Source of the DNA: Tricholomella constricta | Taxonomy: Eukaryota; Basidiomycota; Agaricomycetes; Agaricales; Lyophyllaceae | Assembly (NCBI GenBank): GCA_013368375.1 | Contig: JAACJP010000003.1 | Span: 1,860,001 to 1,924,000, forward strand | DNA: 64,000 nt | Direction of reading: 5' to 3' | In this document: positions 36,093-45,839 of the stretch, one piece after another | How the letters are laid out: every line of letters begins with the position of its first letter | Numbering within the stretch: position 1 is the stretch's first letter | The notes under the pieces: generated by a model | The model's database searches: none | Told to the model about the DNA's origin: nothing | What the model saw: the letters and a program-made list of their open reading frames with translations, nothing else | Program-made: the position numbers and the translations under genes

Positions 36093-37688
36093 ATGCTTGA
36101 GTACTTGACCCAACAGCAGATTGATCAGGTCGGTGATACACATCTGACTATGGAATCATAAGAAATCAGCTCAGCCTTGAACCCGCCAGTTCCATCAGAA
36201 TGGGTAGGTCGACTCTTCTGACACTGTAACCGTCACCAGAGCAAGATATCTGAAAGATGATCACGCTGCGCTGCAACCAGATACCTCCTGGTTCCGGGAT
36301 TCTTGGACCACCAAGATACTGATGCGCTCCTAACGCGCTCGAAGCAGCTGCTAGACGAGTTTAGCCTTGACGACCACCCTCTCGTGCGTAAACATCTATC
36401 TGCTCATGAACATGGCCCTGTTTACCGGTTTCTGGGGGTGGATGGGCAGACAAAGTTCACGACGAGCGACAAGGATCACGTCGGGGATGAATATTTCTTG
36501 AATTCGGGTGACAAGATGTCAGTTACTCAACATGCCCTCTCTTGTGGTCGTTGCTTACACTCAAGCCTGCTCAATGCGTTTTCAGCCGGTACTTCTTGGA
36601 AGAGGACGCCGTTGATAAGCACGGAAAGCTCACGAGGGAGAAACACAAGGCGGTGAATAAGATCGGGCATGGTGAGTTTGTTTTGTGATGCATGCCTGGG
36701 CGGATCGCGCTGACTGACTCGGACGTTCCGCGCCTGCGGTCTTCCTGCCCGCCAGCGCTGCATGAACTGGATCCGGCGTTCCGAAGGGTCACGCTTGAGA
36801 ATGAACGACTCAGGTCATTGGTGAGGGATCTGAAGTTCCATCGGGATCCGGTCGGTGAGTGGACAACAGACCTTGGGCAAGTTCAGATCAGCCATGATTC
36901 TAAGGTCGCTCGATTTAGCACTTCAGTCTATGGTAATAACGAAACAGACTCATATCGGCGGTGAAGGTGCGTATCGTTGCTGTGGCCGTTCACTGCAAGG
37001 AAGGAAATGACACAAAGCCCTACGCATAGTTCCAGAACACAATGATTCGTGAGCTTTGTGTCATGAATTGAACCAAATGCCGTAGTTCTAACGACCAATA
37101 TCGTATTCCCCCGCAGGACTTTCCTTGTGAGCCGCATGTGCACTATTGCTCTATCTAGGACTCTTATGACACATGTGCACAGTACACGGACCCACCCACT
37201 GCCTTGGGCTTCTGGATCGCACTGGAGAGATGCACGCCCGAAAACGGTGCCCTTTCATTTCTGCCAGGATCACATCTCACCTCTCCAATCACAAAGCGCT
37301 TCGTCCGTCTTCCCGGCGGCGGCACCGGCTTCGAGCAACTCGTGCCTTCCCAGGTCCAGATACCACACCAAACCGGGAAATACATCTTGGAGGCCTGCAA
37401 TCCTGGTACGAACACGTTACTCTCTTGCAACTCACGCAACTGCTAATTACTGTCGTCCACGTGGGGGCAGGGGACCTCGTTCTAATCCACGGATCGGTAC
37501 TGCATAAATCCGAGCGCAACACGAGCCCGCATACGCGGTTTGCGTACACGTTCCATATGATCGACTCCCCGCCGTATGCGCTGTATGATAATAAGAACTG
37601 GTTGCAGCCCACATTGGCAATGCCGTTCCCTCATGTGCTGGATACTCCGAACACGGTGATCGATACTGGCGTCGCGGCGGAGGCTTGA
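36093..37688 (+). CDS. Phytanoyl-CoA dioxygenase (PhyH) family protein, PHYHD1-like
   Basis: A non-haem iron(II)/2-oxoglutarate-dependent dioxygenase. Eleven exons: 36093-36128, 36190-36203, 36281-36383, 36450-36517, 36586-36671, 36756-36854, 36919-36966, 37030-37048, 37117-37126, 37183-37405, 37471-37688, giving 307 residues. Signatures: FHQNGYLLVPGFLD at the start, LLDEFSLDDHPL, VITKQTHIGGEVPEHNDSTF with the iron-binding H-x-D (HND), LGFWIALERCTPENGALSFLPGSH, a second His in LIHGSVLHKSERN, and an Arg for 2-oxoglutarate in HTRFAYTFHM. The substrate is unknown; human PHYHD1 is the nearest relative in layout. Exons 2 (14 nt) and 9 (10 nt) are micro-exons, required to restore conserved segments. 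The start is 94 bp after the RAP1-like stop, so its promoter must be very short or shared. Confidence 0.87.
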
Positions 37689-39409
37689 TTTGGGCGCATA
37701 GTGGACAATATCTGAGATGGCAGACCATTTGTATGTTCTTATGGCGAAGTATACTACTCGAGTAATTTGGGGGTTTCATAAACTTGACGGGAATCTTGAG
37801 TATGGCATAGTCAAGACACGTTACGACCAGCTTGTTCGAGTGTACTAATGAAGTATCGGCGTCGTGTAGTGGGTCGAAATCGGATGAGTTCTCGATTTCC
37901 GACGCGATGGCCGCCTCTATTCGGGTCCGAGATGCCTTCATAGTCCTCTTTAATGCCAGAACGGTATTGAAGCCGGCATAAAGTCCACCAGGACTTACGC
38001 TAGCACGGCTAGGCAATGTCGAGCCTATGCGGGCGACGGCCCAACACCTCGTATCCGATTATGTGCATGATTGTTTCCATCTCCGCGGTTATCCTCCAAA
38101 TTTGGCTTTACATGCGCACCATGAAGTGACCGTTCCAATTTTCAGGTGTTTTCGAAGACACTTCTCCATCATGCCGACACCAGGCTGTGGAGCGCCTTCG
38201 AATTTAGACGAGCGACCCTTTCGCCATGGGAGTATTGAATGTCGAGCTGCCAACCATCAGCAAAACACATCCAGATTCCAGATCGACCCCGCTATACCCG
38301 ACTCTCGGTTTCCTCATCGTTTATAGAAGAATAGCACTCTACCTTTGCAAAGTAACGGCACCAGGGGAACCTCCATGAATGCCAAATCCTGGGGCGGCGC
38401 TCCCCATCGAAACTTTTCGTCGCTATCTCCAAGGAGTCGCAGGCTTTCCATACATCGATTGCAGTTGTTCTATGCCCTTGTGGTTCGAAACCATCGCGGA
38501 TGGCTAGTATTCGTACATGGTGGTTAAGGATCGCATCAGTCAGCCTATGGTCCCTTCCGCGCATCTAGAGTCCACGAAGACACCCTCGGATATGAGTTCC
38601 GCGCCAGAGTCAGAGAAAGCCTATCCGCGCTGCACAGAGCCGGCCATACATGGTAGTAAGTATTATTCGCAATACTGTGACGAGCGTCGTGGTCTCGCTA
38701 GATGGTAGCGCAGCATTTCGGTTGATCAACTGGACAGGTGATATTTCCCATGAACGTCAATGGAGCAACAGAACCTCTGGCTGCCTGATGGGGTGTCGAT
38801 GGCGAGCTCATCACCGCTGGGATATGCTTGGACAATGAGTCTGACATGTGTTGATGCTGGATCACATGCGCAAGGGTCGGAAAGAGTTCGTGCGACTTGG
38901 ACCTTGGAAAGCCAATATAGATATAACCTCTTCAGCAGGAGCGCAGAGCCATGAGCAGAAAGAGACGTCGACAAGGATGAGCTTGGACAAGTTGAACGAG
39001 AGTAAGTCAGTGACAAGCAGAGCTCCCATGTACTATGTTTTGTCGGTAAAATAGCGTATTTGAAGCTCAGCGACCCAGATCCTTGTCCTGAACATTGTGC
39101 ATTTGAGGCCTAGCTGAGAAGTTTGTCCCGCGAAAGAGGAAATTCGCATTCTGTTTGGACCGCCCTTTCGGGCATTGCGTATTTCAGGCCGATTTTGGAG
39201 GTTTTGGCCGATAACAGTGGATGGGAGCTTCCCGGCCTACAATTAGCAGACCCGAAGGTATTTAATCCCGTGTGGCTTAGGTAATATCGGGTTTGCACAT
39301 TGTTTCCGTTATCTCCTTGAGAGGTTGATCATTTAATGAGCTTCCTCACGTTCAGCTAGAAGCCCTTAGGTTCCAAGCTGTCCCTACTGTGCTACTGACT
39401 CCCAACAAC
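37689..39409. other. 1.7-kb intergenic region, nothing recognised
   Basis: Short open frames on both strands carry no motif and no consistent splice sites. Confidence 0.45.
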
Positions 39410-41514
39410 ATGTTCTGGCTTGATTTCACCACCAGTTCCCCTCGCCATTCTGCAGAGCGATCTCACTTCACTCCTCCCGGCGACCTACTCATCGAGATTG
39501 CCTCTGCATTGGAGTCTCGTGCTGACGTTTTGAACCTATCCTTGACAGTAAGCTCATGTCACCCATCATCCATTCATCGCAGTCTAATATCGGCTATCCG
39601 TCAAGTCCAGATATGTCTACTCGAATATCGCCGCTGTTCTCTACGAGACAGTTACTCTGAACAGTCTGGAACAATGTACTCGAACTCTGACGATGCTCCA
39701 ACGGCGACCCGACATCGCTCGCCACGTTCGTGAACTTGTCATCCGGCCCCACTCGAACAACGAAGTCCGACACGGAGTGGCCGTTAGTTTACTTGCATCT
39801 GCAGCAGTCAGGGAGACTGCTGCTACCCAGCGCCTGGATGCGCTCACGAAATTCATCTGGGATGGAGACGAGAAACCATACCACGAGGACATGTGGTTTG
39901 CCTTGCGGATGGGGTGCGTGGGGTTTGGCTCATCATTCTAAGCTTCGCCAACGTCACTAACTACCCGTCTCCATCGAAAAGATGCCCACAACTCCGATAC
40001 ATTGGAACATCCGTCGGAAGATATCTCCCCATGCACAACAGCCATGTACGCTGGGCCTGACTATTTATCACCATAGTCTCCCATTGACTACTCCTCAGCT
40101 CTTTGACTTTGTCGATCTCATTGGATTTTCTCTCACTTTGAAGCATGGCTTTTACGAGACCCACATGGATATGTTCCTGGATGGTATGTATACATCACCG
40201 CTCATGCGCGATATCATGATTCAATGATCCTCCAGAGGACAACGCCTCATCCCGGCAGATGTGGGACATGCTGATACAACGATGTCCAAACCTTGAAGAG
40301 CTCATCATTGAAGGTGTCTCCACGCTACCTACTGATGTTCACGCACTCGTGGAAGGCCGATGGCCGAAGCTGCGAAAGCTTGCGCTCGGCGATGTTTCAA
40401 TCGACTGGATACCCGGCCTCCTAGCCCAGGGCGAAAAGAGACCATTCATCACTTTCTTGGAGGCACATCCAACATTAGACAGCCTCAGCCTTTCGAGGTA
40501 CACCATCCAACCCGCCCATCTCGCTACTCTAGACCCCGGGTCTCTCCAATTATCTTCTTTCTCGGGCACACTGCAGCAACTTCAGGCGCTTCCTTATCTT
40601 CAGTCGCACTTGAAGTCCGTGACATTCCGCGATTCCATGCAGACTCGCGAAACATCAGCACAGGCTGTGGCTTCGCTCCTCCAGGGATTTTCCCATCTAA
40701 CAGATCTGAAAATCTCGTTCAATCTACACTCAATGTATGACAGCGGCAACTTGTTGCGCTCACTGATCTCATCCTGCCCCCACCTACGGAAGCTGGAACT
40801 GACATGCGGGAACAAACCCTCCTTCCAACTAGTATGTCGTGGAAGTTTGATCCTGACACCCTCAGGCTCACTTTTTTAACCCAGGACTCCTTCTCCAAGA
40901 CTGTCCGCGGCTTCCCAAAATTGCGTACCCTGCATCTCACCATTGTTAAATACCCAGGAGACGAAGCCCTCTCCGCCGGCGCCGCCCGCATCGCCAAAGC
41001 CAATCCCCGACTCACCAAATTTAGCCTCACCTTCATCCCACCCGCCTACCCGCTCCCGCTGCCCTTCTCCCTTCCCTACCTTCCCATCCCCTTCCCTACG
41101 CGCGCCAGCGGCTCCTTTGAGCTCACCTGCGATCACCACGGCCTCCCGCTCTCTCTCATCGGGTTCGAGCACTTTCGCCTCACCTGGCCATGGGGTCTCG
41201 GCGTCTCCTCCAGGTCAAGGCGGTACGAGCGCGACCTCCGCCCGCTCAGCGCGCCGGGCCGTAGGAAGTCGGGGTGGCGCAGCGTGCTGGGCCTGGTGTT
41301 TGAGCGCTCGTCGGCGGGCGAGGAGATGCGCATGATCATATTCTGCGGGCTGCTGGTATCGCTTGCGGTGTGGGGGTTTGCGTCGAATCGCGCGAAGCCT
41401 GAGGAGGTGGTCAGGGCGGCGAAGGCGGTGCGTAGGCCTGCGGTGCAGGGCGTGGTGAGGTTCTCTCGTGCGAGTTTGGCGGTGGCGGCGCCGCTGGCCA
41501 CTGTTACCGCATGA
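39410..41514 (+). CDS. F-box-like protein with leucine-rich region and C-terminal membrane anchor
   Basis: Six exons (39410-39547, 39606-39913, 39982-40045, 40099-40183, 40236-40831, 40885-41514) give 606 residues. The N-terminus (PPGDLLIEIASALESRADVLNLSLTSR) has the spacing of an F-box, the Skp1-binding part of SCF ubiquitin ligases. The middle has irregular leucine-rich segments (MLIQRCPNLEELIIEGVS, LISSCPHLRKLELTCG, FPKLRTLHLTIVKYPG), as in Agaricomycete F-box families. Unusually, a hydrophobic stretch MIIFCGLLVSLAVWGFA lies about 60 residues from the end, followed by a basic tail. That would make it a membrane-tethered substrate receptor if it is a real membrane segment. Substrate unknown. 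Confidence 0.7.
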
Positions 41515-41855
41515 TTTTTATTGATTTCAATTAGACGAGATGTGTCCTTGTATATTTTCGAGTTTCCTTTGGATAGATGGGATGTACTAACCAATGACTT
41601 TATTAGCTTACTTGTAATACCTAATACCAGAAGTAGATTTATACTGTGATTGCGTGGCAAGCATCACTGTCAGAATGGCACAATCTTTCCAGTTGCGTTC
41701 ATGGCAGGATAACTCGTCAATACCTGGAGCTCAAAGCATCTGAGCCGGCTCTCCTTCTCGCTGTCCGCCACTGGTTGTCTCGCTCCCTTTCACCTTCCCC
41801 ATCAGCCAGACAAGTGGATAACGAAGCAGCTGTGGAATCCTTATGTATATCCTCG
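41515..41855. other. Convergent intergenic region
   Basis: 3' flanks of the F-box-like gene (+) and the small zinc-finger-like gene (-); nothing else is seen. Confidence 0.4.
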
Positions 41856-42355
41856 CTAAGCACATTCGAGGCATCCTGGACTGGCCTGCTCGTCACAGGA
41901 CCTCCCTCGACCTCGACACAAGCTCGGGCGCATTGCGTCTGCTGTATGCGTCCTACAACCCGTTATACAATAGCCTCTCTGCACACAAGCCATAAAGACA
42001 CCCTACCTGGACCTGGACCTGGCACCCACCCAAACGCGACTCTCAACGCCTCCACCTCATCCTCCCTCGCTCTCGCCACGATCTCCTCCCGTACCTGCTT
42101 CCGCACTCGCTCCTGGCACGCCCCGCGGCCCCGGTGTGTCAGGAACCGACGTGTAGAGTCGCGCCGCCCGAGGAGCGCGAAGAACTTGGCGCAGAGGTCG
42201 CACTGAATGAGACGCTTGCGGGTGGCAGTTTCTAGGAAGACGGGAAAGGGGCGCGGGATGTGGGCCGCGCTTTCCAGAGAGAGTGAGAGCGTGATGGAGA
42301 TTTCTTCGGGCGGGTCGGCGGGGGTCGCGTCGCGGTTGGGTTTTCGACGGGGCAT
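41856..42355 (-). CDS. Small hypothetical protein with a C2HC-like zinc finger
   Basis: Two exons (42355-42007 and 41941-41856) joined at a GTAGGG donor give 144 residues. It opens with MPRRKPNRD and has a possible zinc site CDLC...FLTHRGRGAC (about residues 52-80), a basic helix, and a Gly/Pro turn before the intron. I do not recognise a family. The finger spacing recalls BED or C2H2 types but lacks the usual second His. It may be a real small nuclear protein; the evidence is only the open frame, splice agreement and motif. Confidence 0.35.
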
Positions 42356-43125
42356 GCCAGTGTTTGGTTGGGCGAGGGGAAGTCGACTTGAATTTCGGAG
42401 AGCTGGAGGGTTAAGGAGACGTGAAGGACAAGGACGAAGACAACGTTAATAGCATGAGGAGACTGCCAAGGCCAAGGGGTGCAGGCGCAGACGTGAGCTG
42501 GCACGGAGGGCCATTTCAGGAGAGGGTCCAGTGTGAGCTTGGTTTTGTGAAGACATAATTTGACCCTGACCTCCTCCTGTCCCACATGGCACAAACTTCC
42601 AGTCGACATTGCGGATGGCCTGTGAACCGTATGGGATCTGGACCTTGGATAGCTGCTGAAGGTAAATGATTCGCCAGGGACTGTGGCTGCCCATTGGAGA
42701 AAACAAACCTGTCAAGACTCAACATCGTCCCTGGCACTACAAGTGCTGCAGTCATCACCGCGTCACGGCCCACCCCGCATCAACTGCATTCGGAAATTAC
42801 AATATGGGCGGTCGTATTGCAACAGCGCACAAGGGCTCAATCGAGGTCTGCAAACCATTTAACCTCTCGACAACTCGCCGTCCAGTGTCCACGCGACTCC
42901 CCAAGTCGTTCCTCTGGCTCCTTCCCTACACATAATCGTTGAAATCAATCGATTCTTACAGTTGTTAAACTGAACCGGTCGAGAGCGGTGCCGCCCATAG
43001 CTGAAAGTATGACTCGCTCTGATTGTTCGTTACTCCTCCCGAACGAGCAGCCTCACATGTCAAGCGACCGACGCGCCTGGATTTATAAACACTAGATGTG
43101 CAATATTCTGGGATGTTGATCCACA
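42356..43125. other. Intergenic, divergent promoters
   Basis: 770 bp between the small minus-strand gene and the RWD-PARP gene. No motif stands out. Confidence 0.45.
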
Positions 43126-44592
43126 ATGCCACCCCAAGAGCGCGAAGAGGAGCTCCTGGTCGTGCAGGCCATTTACTGCGACCCGTTCAACACGTTCGAG
43201 GCTGTCGACGACACGCATTTTCGCTTTCACTCCGTTCCCATCGTGCTTTCCATCACGCTGCCCTTGACATACCCAGACCCGCTGCAGCAGCCTGAAATTT
43301 CAATCGACTCGGAAGGGCTTGGAGTCAGCCAGCTGCAGATGTTCCAGCTCCGCATGCGGCTAGAGGCCATCTTGCAGAGCAAACCCGACGAACCGGTGTT
43401 GTTTGAGCTTACTGAAGAAACGAGGGAATTTACTGAAGGGCTACGTGACGATGTCAAGGTGTGTTTGGAAGAGGAAGAAGAAGACGTCGTCGAAGACGAC
43501 TGGCTCAATCATCACACCGACGACTTCGATCGACGTAAGTTTTTTGCCGCACCGATCCACGCGCCTCCCACTGAACTAGTCAACCAGGTGTTGTGGACCA
43601 CTCAATCGCCCACTCACACATGGGCTCCTTGACCATCCAAACGATTGTCTCTACGCTCCCCAAGTCGACCAGACTCCTTCACGCGGAGATCGTCCTGCGA
43701 ATCGACCTGCGCAGGCGCTACCTCGACATGCAAAGGAAGATTCAACAAGACGCGACGCGCGGAATCAATGACCGGCGCGCGAAAGACACTGCATGGGACA
43801 GATACGGTCAGGAAACGATCGTGTTCCACGGGACGTTGCGCCGAAACGTGGGCTCTATCGTCCGATCCGGCTTCATTGTCCCTGGCGAGAAAACGGCAAC
43901 AGGAGAGCATGTGCAAGTGCGGTGCGGTTCGACATGGGGTCAGGCAAGTGAAGCAAGTCCCAGATGCGAAGAAACAACACTGAGACGGTTCAGTAGGGAA
44001 TTTACACCTCCCCCGATCCAGATTATAGCCTCAGCTACACGGACTGGACTCCAGAAGGCGGCGTCAAAGGCAGACGCCGGCTCCTTCCCGGGCAGAAACT
44101 CGTAAGTCGCTCGGTTCCCAGTCATACAGCGTTCATGCGTTTACGGCAGCCCCCCCAAAGATCGTATGCGCCGTCCTGATGGGCCGACGCCATCTCATGT
44201 CTTCTACACGGCGGCTCAAACCTACCGTCGAACAAGGTTTCGACAGCCACGTCTCGCCCAACGAAATGGAATACGTGGTCTTCAACTCTGCTCAGGTGCT
44301 CCCGCTGTACGTCCTGCATCTCGGCGACGGGCCTTCCGCTTCCGCTTCCTCCAGCATGCCCATGGCCCTGGACGTCCCTCGTCCGGGGCTTGTGCATTTC
44401 GAGGGGAATCTGACAGAGTACGCACGCAAGCACCTCCCACATGGGTTTGGTGCCGCGAGCGGCCACCGGTTCGTCGTGGAGGCGATCGCGCCCGTCGATG
44501 ACGATGAAGAGCTGTGGGGTGATTATCAGCATGACGATGCGGACGAGAGGGGGGAGTTCCAGGGGGAGCGCGAAAGTGGCCGGTATTGGTGA
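43126..44592 (+). CDS. RWD domain-PARP (ADP-ribosyltransferase) fusion protein
   Basis: Four exons (43126-43534, 43588-43943, 43997-44101, 44161-44592) give 433 residues. Residues 1-110 form an RWD domain (EREEELLVVQAIYCDPF, then ITLPLTYPDPLQQPEISID), a ubiquitin-conjugating-enzyme-like fold. An acidic linker (LEEEEEDVVEDDW) and a helical segment (LRRRYLDMQRKIQQD) follow. The C-terminal half has PARP signatures: ETIVFHGTLRRNVGSIVRSG (catalytic His), GIYTSPDPDYSLSY (Tyr), KLIVCAVLMGR, and NEMEYVVFNSAQVLPLYVLH (Glu of the H-Y-E triad). All three key residues seem present, so it could be active in mono- or poly-ADP-ribosylation. Its substrate is unknown; the RWD domain suggests a link to the ubiquitin system. 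Intron 2 is a GC-AG intron (GCAAGT, 43944-43996). Confidence 0.8.
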
Positions 44593-45839
44593 CTGCAGTA
44601 GGTTTTTTGCTTGGAGATGTGAGTCCAGACCGTCGGTGCTGAAGTGATGAGCGATTGTGGCGCGCCTCGTCGGCAGTAACATTCGTGTGGTAGAGCGGCC
44701 ATTGACGGCGGTTGCGACCAAGCGCAGCAAAGGGACAGTGGCCCCCCAGTGGCGGCACTGCTGAGCACAGCATGGATCCGCGCAGATCGTGCTCTTTTCA
44801 CGAGCGCCATCGCACGCCTTTGACGCCGTCTTTCTCTTGCTTGACTCCCGATGCTACGGGGTACCAGAGTGTGCGACCTGTATGTTGCTGTAGTTCGTGA
44901 CATGTTTCAACTACAAGACGGAGACGCAGAGCATTGGCCTGCGAGCACCAGAAGGCTTGAATAAAGCTCACAAGGGCCGATCTTCAAAACGGAAAAACAT
45001 TTTGGGAAGGAAAGATCGATCAAGATGATTATCCGAGGAGGAGCTTCTCTGAAGCTTGATGTTAAACAGCGGTACGATCAAACATCGCCCTCCAAAGTTC
45101 TGAACGCCCCATTCAAGTCGGACTTGATTCAGGGCGTGCAGAGATTGATAGCTTCAAAGCCTGATGCTCCAGGACCGCTCCACACTGGTTGGAGCATCTA
45201 CAGGTCCAACCTTTTTTTCGACCGCAAGCGGCGGACCCCCCTCCAGGTTCCGCCACCTTTTGATCTGTTATAGCCTGCGGCTGTGCAATCACTGGATGGA
45301 TGGATGGATTCACAAGGTGCGACGATTGCTCACGATCTGTGATATCTCTTGAACAACAGTTGGCCCTATGAGTGTTAAATCCAAGTTTCACCCCGAAATA
45401 GCGCCCTGATGACGCTGAACATGAAAAAGAGAACACATATCCAATGGATGAGGTAGACCCCGCTTTACTAAGGCACAAAGTTCAGTGCATGACCGCCGAT
45501 GCCACATGTCTTGTCAAGGTCAATGCATAGCTTTCATTATGTATGTCGCGAGGCTTCACACTCTTGACGCTTGTTCACCAGCAGGCCCTGATTAAAGGAA
45601 AGTGCGATCAGTTAATCAAAAGCTCAGCTGAACGATCCTTTCATTTTGATACTGCGCTCTCACTCCTTGTTCGTCTCATCAAACGAAGTCCGATCATGCA
45701 ACAAATGACCCGGCGATAAATGACAACTTCTCGTGGTTCCCCTTCTCCTTCATTGTAGCCTTCTCTCCTCTTTCTCCGTACTCTTTTTCCATCTTAATTT
45801 CTTCCGTCTTCGTGCGCGGGGAAAATTTGATCTTCTGCA
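44593..45839. other. Intergenic with repeat copy and duplicated promoter
   Basis: Holds the first copy of a 240-bp direct repeat (44726-44970) and, from about 45500, the duplicated upstream region of gene A, which matches the flank of gene B in inverse orientation. Confidence 0.6.
44726..44970 (+). repeat. Direct repeat, copy 1
   Basis: Matches 48263-48522 in the same orientation, for example AGCAAAGGGACAGTG, GTCTTTCTCTTGCTTGA and ATACCAGAGTGTGCGACCTG-like blocks. Weaker similarity continues to about 45185. The two copies bracket gene A. Confidence 0.75.
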
